Source of the DNA: Macrosoma leucophasiata | Lineage: Eukaryota; Arthropoda; Insecta; Lepidoptera; Hedylidae | NCBI GenBank assembly: GCA_036365455.1 | Contig: JAWQUS010000011.1 | Coordinates: forward strand, 5,600,001 to 5,664,000 | DNA length: 64,000 bases | Direction of reading: 5' to 3' | In this document: positions 10,316-20,984 of the stretch, piece by piece | How the letters are laid out: every line of letters starts with the position of its first letter | Numbering within the stretch: the first letter of the stretch is position 1 | Position numbers and translations under genes: made by a program | Notes under the pieces: model-generated | Seen by the model: the letters and a program-made list of their open reading frames with translations, nothing else | Database searches by the model: none | What the model was told of the DNA's origin: nothing

Positions 10316-10573
10316 CGCATGTATTGCACCGAGAAGGTAGGTTAAGCTAGTATTCATATAAAATTACGCTTACACTCACATGCCCACACTAGATATCGTA
10401 TATATCGTAGATACCGTTGTACACACACAACATACACAAACACCCAGACTCAAAACAAATATCTATAGGCCATACAAATTTTAATATTCGTAAGGAAGCG
10501 AGGATCGAACCCGCGACTCTTCGAATCAAACTGGCGTCACACACCGCTGGACTAACCAGGTTGTCAAAAAAAA
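10316..10573 (-). mobile_element. SINE-M, tRNA-derived (M1)
   Basis: On the minus strand the head reads GGTTAGTCCAGCGGTGTG (box A type) and then CGCGGGTTCGATCCTCGC (box B, with a GCG.G/C.CGC stem). A TTTGTATGGCCTA block, GTGTGTACAACGG and AGTGTGGGCATGTGAGTGTA follow. The related copy M2 at 40495-40740 shares all of these blocks. Identical repeats at several loci and the long non-tRNA body argue against a functional tRNA gene. Confidence 0.82.
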
Positions 10574-10591
10574 GGTGTAATATATTATCAT

Positions 10592-10712
10592 AATGCATGT
10601 ATTGCACCGAAAGGGTAGGTTAAGTTATATAGTAGTAACACAGTCTAAAGAAAACGAACGTGTTAGTCGTAATATAAAAATACGCTTTTACTCACAGTCC
10701 CACACTAGATAT
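10592..10712 (-). mobile_element. SINE-M 3' fragment (M3) with an embedded 24-bp motif
   Basis: GCATGTATTGCACCGAAAGG matches the far end of M1, and TCACAGTCCCACACTAGATA matches its tail. Between them, at 10642-10665, lies a 24-bp motif (core TCTAAAGAAAACGAACGTG) that also occurs at 52114 and 54020. Confidence 0.6.
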
Positions 10713-10790
10713 ATAAACTTGTATTTATTATTTATTTATTTTTAAGTAATATTGTGTGTGTACAACGGTTTGTACCCATACAATATTACA

Positions 10791-11042
10791 TCTATATAAA
10801 AATAAATTGCTGTTCGTTAGTCTCGCTATAACTCGAGAACGGCTAGACCGATTTAGCTAATTTTGGTTTTAAATGTTTTTCGGAAATCCAGGGAAGGTTT
10901 AAAAGGTAAGAAAAATGAAGAAGTTGAAGGGAAACAGTAAAAACACAATTTCATTTTTCCCTTACAAATATTCCGTATCTATCAAAACCTTTGACACATT
11001 TTTGCATTCTGAGGTAATATGAAGTTTGCCGGGTCAGAGCTT
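10791..11042 (+). mobile_element. Non-autonomous Helitron, group K (K1)
   Basis: The left end is A|TCTATATAAAAAT, then TTGCTGTTCGTTAGTCTCGC, AACGGCTAGACCGATTT and GGTTTAAAAGGTAAG. The end is GAAGTTTGCCGGGTCAGAGC, where the usual CAGCTAG|T end is mutated. Helitrons start TC and end CTRR between A and T; here the 5' end and the subterminal GCCGGGTC motif remain. About 250 bp, no coding capacity. Confidence 0.7.
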
Positions 11043-11079
11043 ATAAATTTGGTAACCAGAGCAAACATTCAGCTCCGAA

Positions 11080-11307
11080 TAAGGTTGCCACATCCAATAA
11101 CCGGACACACCAGCATTTTAGTTTCAGTCCTGGCCGGACATTTGGGTAAAATTGACAAACACCCGCGACAGAATGTGTACTGAGTGCTAGTGAGCGCTTG
11201 CGAAATGTAAAAGTCTGACAAAACCCGAATTACATTTATTTTGACCGAACACGGAATCAAAATGCCTAACTACGTCCGGCTTTAAACGGACGCCTGGCAA
11301 CCCTAGC
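11080..11307. mobile_element. Small inverted-repeat element (Y)
   Basis: Opens AAGGTTGCCACATCCAATAA with a CCGGACA motif. It closes CGTCCGGCTTTAAACGGACG then CCTGGCAACCCTAG. The ends are imperfect inverted repeats (GGTTGCCA/TGGCAACC plus CCGGAC motifs). Probable MITE. No target duplication could be fixed. Confidence 0.5.
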
Positions 11308-12476
11308 CTCGAAAAAGACTGTAAACCATAGGTACTAATAAGGCAAAGCCTACAATTGTCTATTAAAATCATGACATTGACATTGGACCATTGGTGTCTC
11401 CATTAACATAAAATATCAATGTTTGGACACACCGCTCTTCCCCTTCCTTAAGATCAAAATATTTAATAAAAAAAACACTATATTCTCCAACTTAGGTCAT
11501 TCGTTTTTACATAATAAACGTTTTTTCCCTAAAATATTAACCCTTAATATCTTACGGCACTACGGCCACGAAATATTAAATTAAATCAAACTTAATTATT
11601 AAAATTAACGTCCTTCCTCATTTCCTCAATCCTTTAAACATTTGTGTTATATGTATCTTCTTACGTTAACGTTGCATCGGCATAGAATCAGTCGAGTTGT
11701 TTCAACTTGTTTATATTTTCATATAATTTATAGTCGTCACTCTCTTCGCAGAGGTAGACGAAATCAAAAAACTATTTTGACCCCGAATTACTAGCACGTA
11801 ATTCGGCATAACACCTTAGGACGAAGAAGGTCGGGCCAGAACATCTAATGCCGCAACCGATAACAACACTAGTGCGTTGTTAAATACTACTAGCGCCATC
11901 TATTTTCCTTATCGAGAGTCAATAAGATATTTTTAACACTAAAACGCAGGCGTGCTGTTTTAAACCCATTGCTAGGTTTAATTCCTTTTGACTGATAAAA
12001 TTTTATAGTTATTGTCCATGACTCTACGGGCGGGGAGGTGGAGGGGAGTTTACGGTATAATGGTCAATTCCCTAATCAATTGTTTGCGATAGACGGATAG
12101 TCAAGCAAACAACCGGGAGGACCAATACTGGTTCGTTTTTTCTTTGATTTCGAAATCTTCAAAATTGATCTAACGTAAGATTTTAATGAATTATTCAAAC
12201 TTTGATTCTTTTAGTCACAAATTACACTTGACTAGACTTAGGTAAGTACGTACATGCCATTCAGGAGATAGCTTCCGTGGATCATAACCGATTATATTAT
12301 AGGTGTAGTAAGAGGTCATCCATTAATCATGTAGGATCGAAGGGAGTAGGTACGAAAAAAATCATTCCGTCCAGCATTCATCATCGGCATTCCGGCAGGT
12401 CTCGGTACCTCTTTAAATTTAAAATAGAGTTGGTTTGGGGGAGGAATTTTTAAGGTCAAACTCGTATAAAGTTTTT
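11308..12476. other. Unassigned sequence
   Basis: About 1.2 kb with no recognised gene or repeat family. A short palindrome (CGAATTAC...GTAATTCG) lies near 11786. Confidence 0.4.
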
Positions 12477-12654
12477 GAACGATACTTATTTCGGTGACTC
12501 ATTATTTCGAGGCAACTTTAATTTAGTGTATCTACCGATGTTAGCTACACACGCATTGTACAAGTCGCAAAATTTTAATACCGCATTTTGAATATTTGAA
12601 ATTGATACTCATAGGTATTATTTCTATACGACAAAATTTTAATATGATAATCAT

Positions 12655-12790
12655 CTTGACAAGCCACTGATTCCCGAAACACAGTTCACATTTCAGGAAT
12701 CTATGGAGTCAATATTTAAAACGATGTACTCGTATGTTTTTTTTTTGTCAATAAATACATTTTTATTTATTTATTTATTTATTTGTGAGA
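12655..12790 (+). mobile_element. LINE 3' UTR fragment
   Basis: AAGCCACTGATTCCCGAAAC, GGAATCTATGGAGTCAATAT and TTTTGTCAATAAATACATTT end in a (TTTA)n run. The same series of blocks follows the LINE ORF2 pseudogene at 50359-50859 (at 51090-51190), so I read this as a 5'-truncated copy of the same CR1/Jockey-like LINE tail. Confidence 0.65.
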
Positions 12791-13403
12791 CGGGTTACGG
12801 GTTAATTATTTAACAATATTAGAAAAATCCAATGTATAATGAATGATTATCTTTCGTTATCATGTACCATAAAAATGCTATATTCGAGTTATTTTGTATA
12901 ATAAAATAAGTTTTTTTATTTCAACCCAATGCCTGAAGAGTTTGCAAATGCGCATGAGGCCGCGCCTGACATTTGGTAAGCAAAGTTTAATACGGAGTTG
13001 AAAACACACGGCGCGAATTCATAATTGCTTTTAACTTGTCATCAAACAAGTCATGTAACTTGTGGACAAGTTTCCATAGCTATACTAAATCATTATTTTA
13101 TTTCACGCCGACTAAGTATAATTTAATAGTCGGATTCAATTTGAACGATACTTAATTCCGTAAATCTTTCGAGAAAACTTCAATTTGGTGTAGGTACTTG
13201 CCACCTACGCCAAATCGTACAGTTATCGTAAGTGCAATAGTAGTTATAGTAGTGCAATATTTTTTAATTTGATTTTATAGACAATGGGGAGTAAGTTAAA
13301 ATACGTGTCGTATAACATAAAAAAAAAAGGGGTTTTTTTTGTGTAAATTTTACAAATATAAAAACTTGTGCCTGAAAAATATACAGCCGCCTTCCGAAAT
13401 CAT

Positions 13404-13686
13404 ATTTTTTTTATGTTACGGAAGTGGCAAACAAGTGTGCTATTCACATTGATGTTAAGTGATAACTGCAGTCTATATATACCCACACAAAGACCGAGGT
13501 CAAAATGCAGATGCTAATACCACTCCTGAGGCCTAAAGTGTTTTGCCTCTGTGCCGAAAATTACAGGGCCGTACATTACCACCTGACACACGATAGTGCT
13601 GAACACTACCATTTAGCGGCAAGTATATTATACGGTTATTAGAGCGGTAATGCGGTGGTGCCCCGTCATTGGAGCTCTACCTACAG
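13404..13686 (-). mobile_element. SINE-A (A6)
   Basis: Minus-strand copy with its T run at the left. It has small indels near the head: the TACGCCCGCGAGCTCC block is shortened, and an ACGGTTATTAGAG insertion lies near 13630. Confidence 0.83.
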
Positions 13687-14030
13687 TATAAAAATCATGT
13701 ACTTATCTCAAAACATTTGATGTATTTGCTATAATAAGATGTGAAATTGTAAGCCAAAGCCTGAAGAACTAGGCCGCGAATACTCACGAGGCCGTGTGAT
13801 GCGCCTGACAGTTGGTACGCCAGTTGGTACGTATAAAAGTTTTATACGTAGTTGTAAACACACGGCCCGAATCCATAATTGCTTTTAACTTGTTACCAAT
13901 CAAATAATATATCTTGTGGATAGGTTTTCGTAGCTACGCTTCATGATTATTTTATATCGCGTCTACGTCGCCTACTTTAATTTGCATTGGGATAAAATTT
14001 TAATTTTACTCAATTTTGTAAATAACAACC

Positions 14031-14142
14031 GGTTGGCCACTAACCCACCCACCTCCACCAATCCGCATTGGAGCAGCCCAAAAAGGGGAGAGACTCGTGC
14101 CCAGCAGTGGGACGTATAATGGGTTGCCATTATTATTTCACT
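14031..14142 (+). mobile_element. SINE-L 3' end (L1)
   Basis: GGTTGGCCACTAACCCACCC, TGGAGCAGC, AAAAAGGGGAGAGACTCGTG and CCCAGCAGTGGGACGTATAA, then (ATT)n. This is the last third of SINE-L, with the GCAGTGGGACGTATA end shared with RTE-type LINEs. Confidence 0.78.
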
Positions 14143-14204
14143 CATTTATTTTCGAACTCATTTTATATTTTTATACATATATAATAAATATCAAAAACAA
14201 ATGT

Positions 14205-15262
14205 ATACATAAAAAAATAAAAAATAGCTTGCCGCCGGCAGCGGGAACAGGGTCCAAGCTACCGGTGGTTAGGGACGCAGAGAGAGGAATCTCCTCACTA
14301 TTCATGCCGTGTCAAGTAGCACTGCCTTCTGCATCAGGCCCTTGAGCCAGCCGCCCGACGTGAGCCTCATAAGGTGTTGGTCGAGGCTCTTGGCGATAAG
14401 GCCATTCACCGAGACGACTATCGGCACTGTTGTCTTTCAGCAGATTTAAAAGGATTATTTTATATTTAAACACATCACTCTTGCGAACCAACAGTACAGA
14501 TATATTTCCATAGAGAAGAGGAACATCACAGAGTTTTTGACACCACAGACTAGACAGAGCATTGACATACAAGTGTTGACAGCACACACTATAGAAGTCG
14601 TCTAATTTATTAAAATATTCAACAGGTACAATGATCGCCGAAACCACATGCCACATGCCGACAATCTCGTGAGCTAGGTCCTGATATCTTAATTTCTTAT
14701 CCTTTTCAGCTTTCACGAGATTCTCGTCATGGGGGATGGTGACGTCGACGATCACTGCACGGCGCTCCGTTCGATCTATCAGCACTATATCAGGCTTGTT
14801 AGCAACAATGGTCCTGTCAGTGATGATAGATCGATCCCAGTACAGTGTGATACGATCATTCTCGAGAACTGGGTCGGGCACATACCTGTAGTATGGCACT
14901 TCCTCGACCACCAGATCATATTTCAAAGCAAGTTGCTCGTGTATGATCCTGGCTACTTGGTTGTGTCTATGCAGATATTCACCATTAGCCAGACTTGAAC
15001 AGCCGGACACTATATGTCTGAAAGATTCACCGGGACGGTGGCACGCCCGACATATGTCAGCCGTACCGTCTTTCAGAATATACTTCCGGTAGTTATTAGT
15101 CATGTCTTTGCGATTATGGACGAAGTACGTCCATAATCGCAAAGACAAAACCTTCAGTTTCCCCGAAGAGGTCACCGAATCGTAACCAGGAAACCGATGC
15201 AAGAAAATTAAAGCCATACAGTCTTGCGGTCGTTGGTCGTGAGTACCGCAGGTCTGCGCCAG
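14205..15262 (-). pseudogene. R2-like LINE ORF, C-terminal zinc finger and endonuclease, interrupted
   Basis: The open frame from 15217 shows a CCHC knuckle at residues 56-73 (C56, C59, H68, C73), a HRHNQVARIIH segment and a restriction-like nuclease signature, KPDIVLID (141-148) followed by VIVDVTIP (156-162). This is the end of an ORF of the R2/R4/Dong type, which has a restriction-like endonuclease after the reverse transcriptase. The reverse transcriptase itself is missing, so it is 5'-truncated. At residue 199 the frame runs into a probable solo LTR (14428-14624). Beyond it the normal ending continues in another frame, with an in-frame TGA and the natural TAA at 14269-14271. Dead copy. 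Confidence 0.82.
14428..14624 (-). mobile_element. Probable solo LTR inside the R2-like ORF
   Basis: A 197-bp block starts TGTTG and ends CAACA. It is flanked by GGCAC (14423-14427) and GGTAC (14625-14629), a 5-bp target duplication with one difference. On the minus strand it opens TGTTGAATATTTT, like Ty1/copia LTRs. Removing it restores the expected continuation of the endonuclease protein (...SAIIVP then IVVSVNG). No internal retroelement sequence remains. A TG...CA MITE is the main alternative; the orientation is my preference, not proven. Confidence 0.7.
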
Positions 15263-15879
15263 TTCTCTTTAGCCAATAAAAGGGGAGTGAGTCCGCTGTC
15301 GACCATTATTATTATTATTATTGTAAATAACTTGCCGCTTGTTGCGGCAAGAAACAAATGTTCTTCAGACTTTCAGACTGAAATATGGCAGCTGCTACCA
15401 ACCAGTTGTGACAACGTAGTAATGGACGACAATAACCACTAAGATATCGGTTTAGAGTTTTAAACGAGGGAAATAATAATACATTTCAGAGTCAAATAAC
15501 ACAAAAATAAATTGCATTAGAAATAATTCGTGCGCAATCAACTCTAAAGCTCGTGGAATATTATCTTCCATTTATTTAAAAGAATGATTAACTATCAGTC
15601 TTTTTACTAGCCACAAGTTTTAAATAGTTAAATAAAGAATATACTCTTTTAAGATTTTTGCAGCAAAGTAATTGTACAGAAACGTCTAGAATTTTGTAGA
15701 AGCTCAGCAATCACTTACCATCAAATTAAACTTTAGTTAAGTACTTTTTTCTGCTCTATAGAAATAAACTTGGGAGCTTTTATTATTTTTGTACAAGGGA
15801 AAATGTTTAAATATATACCTAAAAAGTAGGTGTAAGTACGTATGTATCAAATACAGATATCTAATGATCTTTTTTTACT
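15263..15879. other. Unassigned sequence with a (TTA)n run
   Basis: A short ATT repeat lies at 15305-15323 and a hairpin CTTGCCGC...GCGGCAAG at about 15332-15352. Nothing else recognised. Confidence 0.4.
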
Positions 15880-16094
15880 GGTGAGTCCTTTTACTGTTCG
15901 ATATGATGCCAGGCAGTCCTCAACGATGCGTTTCTCAAAACGCGTAAATTGTGGAACGAACTTCCTTCTGAGGTGTTCCCTCGGTGTAACGATATGGGTT
16001 TCTTCGAAAATGGCGTCAAAGAGTCCTTCAAGGTTGGCAGTGCGTTGGCAACTCGCCTGCTGTTGCAAATGTTCATAGGCGACGGTGACCACTT
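15880..16094 (+). pseudogene. LINE ORF2 C-terminal scrap (Jockey-like)
   Basis: One plus frame reads PFTVRYDARQSSTMRFSKR and a second continues TRKLWNELPSEVFP then GDGDHFPSGGP and a stop. The order of a basic segment, (A/R)KLWNELPSEVFP and a GGP-type end is that of Jockey/I-group LINE C-termini. The two frames are offset, so there is a frameshift near 15945. Only the last about 70 codons are present. Confidence 0.6.
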
Positions 16095-16143
16095 TCCATC
16101 AGGCGGTCCGTAACTTAACACCTTTTCTCTCCGAAATCACAGG

Positions 16144-16365
16144 CTCGAGGAAATGTATGCATACAAGCATACATACATGCAAACACTCATCCCAGTTATG
16201 TTTCTTGTCTTATGATCCATTGACATGACATAAACTCCGGTGAGAAACCCAAGAAACATGCATAAAATCGAAAAAGCCGATAGCACTTACTTCCCATTAT
16301 GGGAGCGAACCTAAGACTCTATCGTAGCAGTAGTAGCCTGCCACCACACTAGGCTAGTTAAGGCA
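16144..16365 (-). mobile_element. SINE-B, old diverged copy (B5)
   Basis: ATGTATGCATACAAGCATAC, AACACTCATCCCAGTTATG and a head with box B GGTTCGCTCCC on the minus strand follow SINE-B order with many substitutions and a missing 3' tail. Confidence 0.65.
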
Positions 16366-16382
16366 TTAAGGTAATATAGACT

Positions 16383-16668
16383 ACTGGTGGTAGAGCTCCA
16401 GTGACGGAGCTCGCGGGCGTAGGCACCACCGCATTACCTGATTTACTTGCCGCTAAATGGTAGTGTTCAGCACTATCGTGTTCCGGTCAGGTGGTAATGT
16501 ACGGCCCTGTAATTTCCGGCACAGAGGCATAACACCTTAGGCCTCAGGAGTGGTAACGCATTTGCATTTCGACCTTGGTCTTTGTGTGGGTGTCTATAGG
16601 CTGCAGTCATCACTTAACATCAATGTGAACTGCATGCTTGTTTGCCACTTCAATTACATAAAAAAAAA
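16383..16668 (+). mobile_element. SINE-A, full length, young (A7)
   Basis: Essentially consensus from ACTGGTGGTAGAGCTCCAGT to TTACATAAAAAAAA. One of the least diverged copies in the window. Confidence 0.9.
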
Positions 16669-17121
16669 TATGTATAAATATATTTTGTTCATAACCGTCC
16701 GAAACACCAAGCCGTATGTCACGCGGTACGAGTATGTCCCTCATGGTCTCTCGGCAAGATAAGCACCACTTTACACTTTATCTAGTGCAAGATACTAATT
16801 TTCACACCCTTTTGAGGTGTAAAGCGACTAACGAGTGTCCCCTGTATTTCGTGTAGGTACATAATATGACCTGAATATGGTAATGGCATTATGTTATGGG
16901 TGTATAGAGGCGAAATAATACATAATTGTGCCTTCAAGCGAAAGCTTAAGGTTCAAGTTGAGGGTTATGTCTGTATTACTTGAAGTAATTAAAGATCTAA
17001 ATCTTGTTTATTAACGTTATATTGTTTGTTAAAACAGTACATAATTGCGAATATTAAATCATTTAATTTCTGAATGAGCGTGCATACACGAAAAGAGTGA
17101 TGAACGAAGAAACGGTTTTTT
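16669..17121. other. Unassigned sequence
   Basis: Nothing recognised between two SINE-A copies of the same orientation. Confidence 0.4.
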
Positions 17122-17417
17122 ACTGGTGGTAGAGCTCCAGTGACGGAGCTCGCAGGCGTAGGCACCACCGCACTACCTAATATACTTGCCGCTAAATGGT
17201 AGTGTTCAGCACTATCGTGTTCCGGTCAGGTGGTAATGTACGGCCCTGTAATTTCAGGCACAGAGGCCATAACACCTTAGGCCTCAGGAGTGGCAGCGCA
17301 TCTGCATTTTGACCTCTGGTCATTGTGTGGGTGTCTATAGGCTGAAGTCATCACTTAACATCAATGTGAACTGCATGCTTGTCTGCCACTTTTATTACAT
17401 AAAAAAAAAAAAAAAAA
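17122..17417 (+). mobile_element. SINE-A, full length (A8)
   Basis: Complete copy with a 17-base poly-A. It shares a variant set (ATTTCAGGCACAGAGGCCATAA, split here as ATTTCAGGCA and CAGAGGCCAT; CTCTGGTCATTGTG) with A17 at 37377, so the two come from one sub-lineage. Confidence 0.9.
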
Positions 17418-17574
17418 CGGCTCGAGAAGTATACAAGAATTATTTTTCATTTATTAATCAAATCAATTTAAGTACCTGATAGAAAAAATCTCTTTCACCT
17501 TATACTCGTATCTATTACTGTGGCTGGTAGTACGATAAATAACAAAAAACTGAATATACGGCAGTTTAGCCCAA

Positions 17575-17880
17575 ACTTACTTGCATAGATTGAATAGAAT
17601 AGAATAGAATAGAATAGAATAGAATAGAATAGAATAGAATAGAATAGAATAGAATAGAAAAACTTTATTTGTAAAAACATAAAAAAAAAAAAAAAACTAA
17701 AACTAAGAACACAAAATCAAAGTTGTTACAAAAAGGTCCCCAATTCAGCATAAAGCCGATCTTACGAGCGGCGCTGGTCTTCCATTGGGGCCGATTTCGT
17801 GACATAGGACCTAAATCACGCCAGCAAAACGTCTGTCGTATATATTAAATACCTATACATAATAAAGCTATACTGATAAA
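17575..17880 (-). mobile_element. LINE/SINE 3' tail with (TATTC)n array
   Basis: On the minus strand AATCGGCCCCAATGGAAGAC and GATCGGCTTTATGCTGAATT lead through an A/T run to AATAAAGTTTTTCTATTC, and then a tail of about 14 TATTC units (17590-17660 region). The AATAAA followed directly by the pentamer array indicates a non-LTR 3' end that expanded into a microsatellite. Clade not assigned. Confidence 0.6.
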
Positions 17881-18743
17881 AAATACAAAGTTAGATTGCA
17901 ACGAGCTTACATGAAATCTGCTTAACCATTTTTGGCTTCGTGGAAACGAGTACTTTGTGCTTAAAAAGGCTACAAAATATACATTTTTCGAGTAAGAAAT
18001 TAACTTTCACTATACACTTTTGTTTGTTCCTGACTTGCTGATAGAAAGAGTAATAATTTATTTTGTAACATGTATTTATTAAACATCAAAACATACATGT
18101 TATAATTATCCACAAAAAACCAACCCTTTTTTCCTAACCCAAAGAATTTATGGAAAATGTAGCCCATGGAGAAAGATACCGATCTATAAACGCTTATCGT
18201 CCTTAGAATGAATCACCGTTCACAACATCGGACTTATCTGACAAGTGGCTTATAAAAATAATATAGTGCCAAAAAAAATACTGAAAACGTGTGCCCATGA
18301 TTTTTACCCCTGGACGGTTTGACGTTACACCAGATATCCGTCCAAATTTATGGCCTGGTAAAACGCGACCATATTGACTGGAGCCCTCAAAACAGTCGGA
18401 GCTTCTCCCATTCCGGTGAAACGCGCATGTAGAGAGGTCGTGCTAAAATGGTGGGTTTATAAAACTTGTCTACGAAAATGGATTACCCCGATTTAGTATG
18501 AACGACCTCTGACCGACCTTCCGTTCAGGATAACGTGTGATTAGCTTCAAGTTTGGATTAATTGTAAAACCATTAGGTTTTGCCGGAATAGATTTCGCAT
18601 GGTTGATTGCGTCAGCAAATTAATGTAGGCTTTAGAATCTCATAGATTGATCGAGTTGTTGGGAAAATAGAGAGATCGTGAGAATGTTAAGATTTTGATC
18701 AAAGACGTCGGGTCTTTGGAATTTGTCACTAGTAGTAGAGTTT
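17881..18743. other. Unassigned sequence
   Basis: No gene or repeat recognised in about 860 bp. Confidence 0.4.
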
Positions 18744-18910
18744 TCTTTTATGTAAGCGAGGTGGCAAACAAGCATGCAGCTCACATTGATGCTAAGTGAT
18801 AACTGCAGCCTATAGACATCTACGTAAAAACCAGTGGTCAAAATGCAGATGCGTTGCCACCCCTGAGACCTAAGGCCATGTCTCTGTGATAGTTATTACG
18901 GGGCCATACA
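18744..18910 (-). mobile_element. SINE-A, older subfamily, 3' half (A9)
   Basis: Carries diagnostic old-subfamily forms (ACATCTACGTAAAAACCAG, TCTGTGATAGTTATTACGGG). It stops at GGGGCCATACA, where A10 begins; the 5' part is missing or replaced. Confidence 0.75.
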
Positions 18911-19190
18911 TTTTTTTAATGTAATGGAAGTGGCAAACAAGCATGTAGTTCACATTGATGTTAAGTGATGACTGCAGCCTATAGACACTTACACAAAGAC
19001 CAAAATGCAGATGCGTTACCACTCCTGAGGCCTAAGGTGTTATGCCTCTGTGCCGGAAATCACAGGGCCGTACATTACCGTCTAATCGGAACACGATAGT
19101 GCCGAACACCTCCATTTAGAGGCAGATAGATTAGGTATTGCGGTGGTGCCTACGCCTTCGAGCTCCTACTCTTGGAACTCTACCATCAGT
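18911..19190 (-). mobile_element. SINE-A, mosaic copy (A10)
   Basis: The 3' half is of the young type (GATGCGTTACCACTCCTGAG). The 5' half is of the old type (GGCAGATAGATTAGGTATTG, CTTCGAGCTCC, CTTGGAACTC). The join suggests insertion into A9 plus recombination or conversion between copies. Confidence 0.78.
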
Positions 19191-19429
19191 AAAATTCTTC
19201 CACTAGTGCAATCAGTCAACCGAGCAATGGTTGTCAAACCATTAAGATGAAATGTATGAATGATCTTGAGATTTCTACCATATTACCTAAAACATATCAA
19301 ATGTCACACATTGCAAAGTAAGCACCGAGAGAACCCTATTATCTATCCTATGTGATTATGGTTAGGTTAAAGTTATAGAACAAGCCTCATCCTTACCTAA
19401 CCCGTGGACTTCCAGCGCTTCTACCACTA

Positions 19430-19500
19430 TTTCTCAAATACGTAACGTTTTCGTAGAAGAAGAAGCTTGGGAGTGTTGTATACGCAAGTTTAATTTCAAC
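19430..19500. mobile_element. R-family end fragment
   Basis: AAGCTTGGGAGTGTTGTATACGCAAGTTTAATTTCAAC is present in two blocks, AGCTTGGGAGTGTTGTATAC and GCAAGTTTAATTTCAAC. It matches the right part of the R copy at 51255-51455. Confidence 0.5.
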
Positions 19501-19515
19501 AATTACACCAACAGT

Positions 19516-19636
19516 TCAAGTTAAAGTTGTTGTAACATTTTACATCCCTCTCTAACTTTAACAGATTTCTTTATGTTAGCGAAGGATGTGAAATGTTACA
19601 ATAACTTAAACTTTAACAAATATATTGATGCAACCC
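19516..19636. mobile_element. Palindromic MITE, family E (E1)
   Basis: The halves are inverted around TTAACAGATTTCTTTATGTTA. Each has a GTTAAAGT-like arm and TGTAACATTT.ACATCC. The right end TGATGCAACCCAA is a decayed GTGGTGCAACCCAGG terminus. Confidence 0.65.
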
Positions 19637-19661
19637 AACATAGTGAACATTATCCAAAACC

Positions 19662-19761
19662 AAAACGTAACCGGCGAATCGTGGGTGTTTGCATATATGC
19701 TTGAATGCATGCATTTACCTCTGCTTACCCCTTCGGGAATTACAGGCGTGAAGTTACGTTA
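19662..19761 (+). mobile_element. SINE-B 3' third (B6)
   Basis: AAAACGTAACCGGCGAATCG through TACAGGCGTGAAGTTACG. The tRNA-like head is absent, as in a 5'-truncated insertion. Confidence 0.78.
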
Positions 19762-20058
19762 AATAAAATTAATAAATATTTTAACTGTCTCAACGTTTTT
19801 TTTAAAGAGTACAAGTATAACAAACTGCATCAATTTTACTCCCCTCAAAAATCCCTGTCTCGTCTCTCCCACTTCAAATGTAAACCGTAAAAAAATTAGT
19901 CGTGCAGAAAGAACAAAACGTTTCTTTCGTAAGCCATGTCATTAATTTTGGTCGGAAAAAATGGCCACTCCGAGACACAGACTCTGTCAAAGGCCGTGCA
20001 TAAATTTTGTAAGGGTTTTCAACCTTGGGTATCGTAAAGCTACTTGCCTTATTACTAA

Positions 20059-20381
20059 CTAGCTGTGCCCGTGACTTCGTCCGCGTCAGAATTTATGATT
20101 GTTCAGTATCTACGCAGACGAAGTCGTGGGCGCAGCTAGTATAAGAGTAGCCTTAGTTACTCCTTGTTACATAAGCTATCTGCCAGTGAAAGTCCCGGCA
20201 AAATCGGTCCAGCCGTTCCCAAGATTAGCCCTGCCAAACAAACAGACAGACAGACAAAAATTGTAAAAAAAAATATTTTGTATATGTAGTATATGTACCG
20301 TGTATACATACATATGCATTAATTAAAAACGGTTATTTTAATATTACAAACAGACACTCCAATTTTATTTATTTGTATAGA
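20059..20381 (-). mobile_element. Non-autonomous Helitron, group J, complete (J1)
   Basis: The minus strand starts TCTATACAAATAAATAAAAT just after an A-rich flank, passes TTGGAGTGTCTGTTTGTAAT, (GTCT)n and GGACCGATTTTGCCGGGACT, and ends with a long palindrome of ACTTCGTC / GACGAAGT arms and CTAG at 20062-20059 followed by T. TC...CTAG between A and T plus a subterminal hairpin is the Helitron signature. 323 bp, no ORF. Confidence 0.85.
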
Positions 20382-20802
20382 TAAACTGTTCCTTAAAATA
20401 ACTCGTACGTTGTAGCTTATACGAATATAAAAATTGCTTTGTTGCTTCATTTAAAAGACTCACATAGACGAAATCGTACAAATGATAAAATATATAGCTG
20501 CGCCATTTCAAGTGACACACTTCACCTTATTTACAAGTGACGTTTTGTCCAACGTTATTTTTTTTTTTGGTGATTTCACAAAATGTTGCCATAATCCTGT
20601 TTTGTCATACAACTTCGCCTCCAACGACAAATACATACACAACCAATCTATATTACATCCTAACGACTTTAAAAAACTTGAAACATCATGAAAATGAACT
20701 TTTTATTTGGCGCCATGCCAGGGACACATGCTTGCTTATACAACAAAAAAAAAACCTCTTGCAACTTACCTTCTCACCATTTACTTTGTATCATTTCATT
20801 GT
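20382..20802. other. Unassigned sequence
   Basis: Nothing recognised; the overlapping short plus-strand frames here have no family features and run into SINE-L5. Confidence 0.4.
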
Positions 20803-20912
20803 TACGTCCCAATGTTCAATGGCACGAATCTCTCCCCCTTCGTTTTTTTTTTCACTGGAGGGCCTGGACCTACTTCCACTACGCTGTTCCAATATGGGTT
20901 GGTGAAGTTGCA
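20803..20912 (-). mobile_element. SINE-L 3' fragment (L5)
   Basis: CGTCCCAATGTTCAATGGCA, ATCTCTCCCC, GGAGGGCCTGGACCTAC and CCACTACGCTGTTCCAAT follow the SINE-L tail in reverse, with substitutions and a T-run insertion. Confidence 0.65.
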
Positions 20913-20984
20913 TTATAACCCCTAAAATCTTAGTTGTTTGCCTCTGAGTAGTAATTGCAAGCCATATATCACCGTTTAACTGAA

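Larger units (their letters stand above)
12477..13960. repeat. Degenerate local duplications including repeat Z
   Basis: GAACGATACTTA with its following sequence occurs at 12477 and 13143 (offset 666). The block with GCCTGAAGA, a GGCCGCG-type stretch, TTGGTACGC or TTGGTAAGC, ACACACGG and CATAATTGCTTTTAACTTGT occurs at about 12930-13060 and about 13760-13900. The second copy contains a short internal repeat of CAGTTGGTACG. SINE-A6 is inserted between the units. Class unknown. Confidence 0.6.

Noticed and set aside
15842..16078. Plus-strand 78-codon ORF as a host gene
   Set aside because: Its sequence and the adjacent frame match the C-terminal pattern of a Jockey-like LINE with a frameshift.
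17590..17660. CRISPR-like regular repeat
   Set aside because: It is a simple pentanucleotide (GAATA)n microsatellite at a retroelement tail; no spacers.
20482..20925. Overlapping plus-strand ORFs rich in F, S and T
   Set aside because: Several frames open at once in T/C-rich DNA, running into a SINE-L fragment; no start context or motif.
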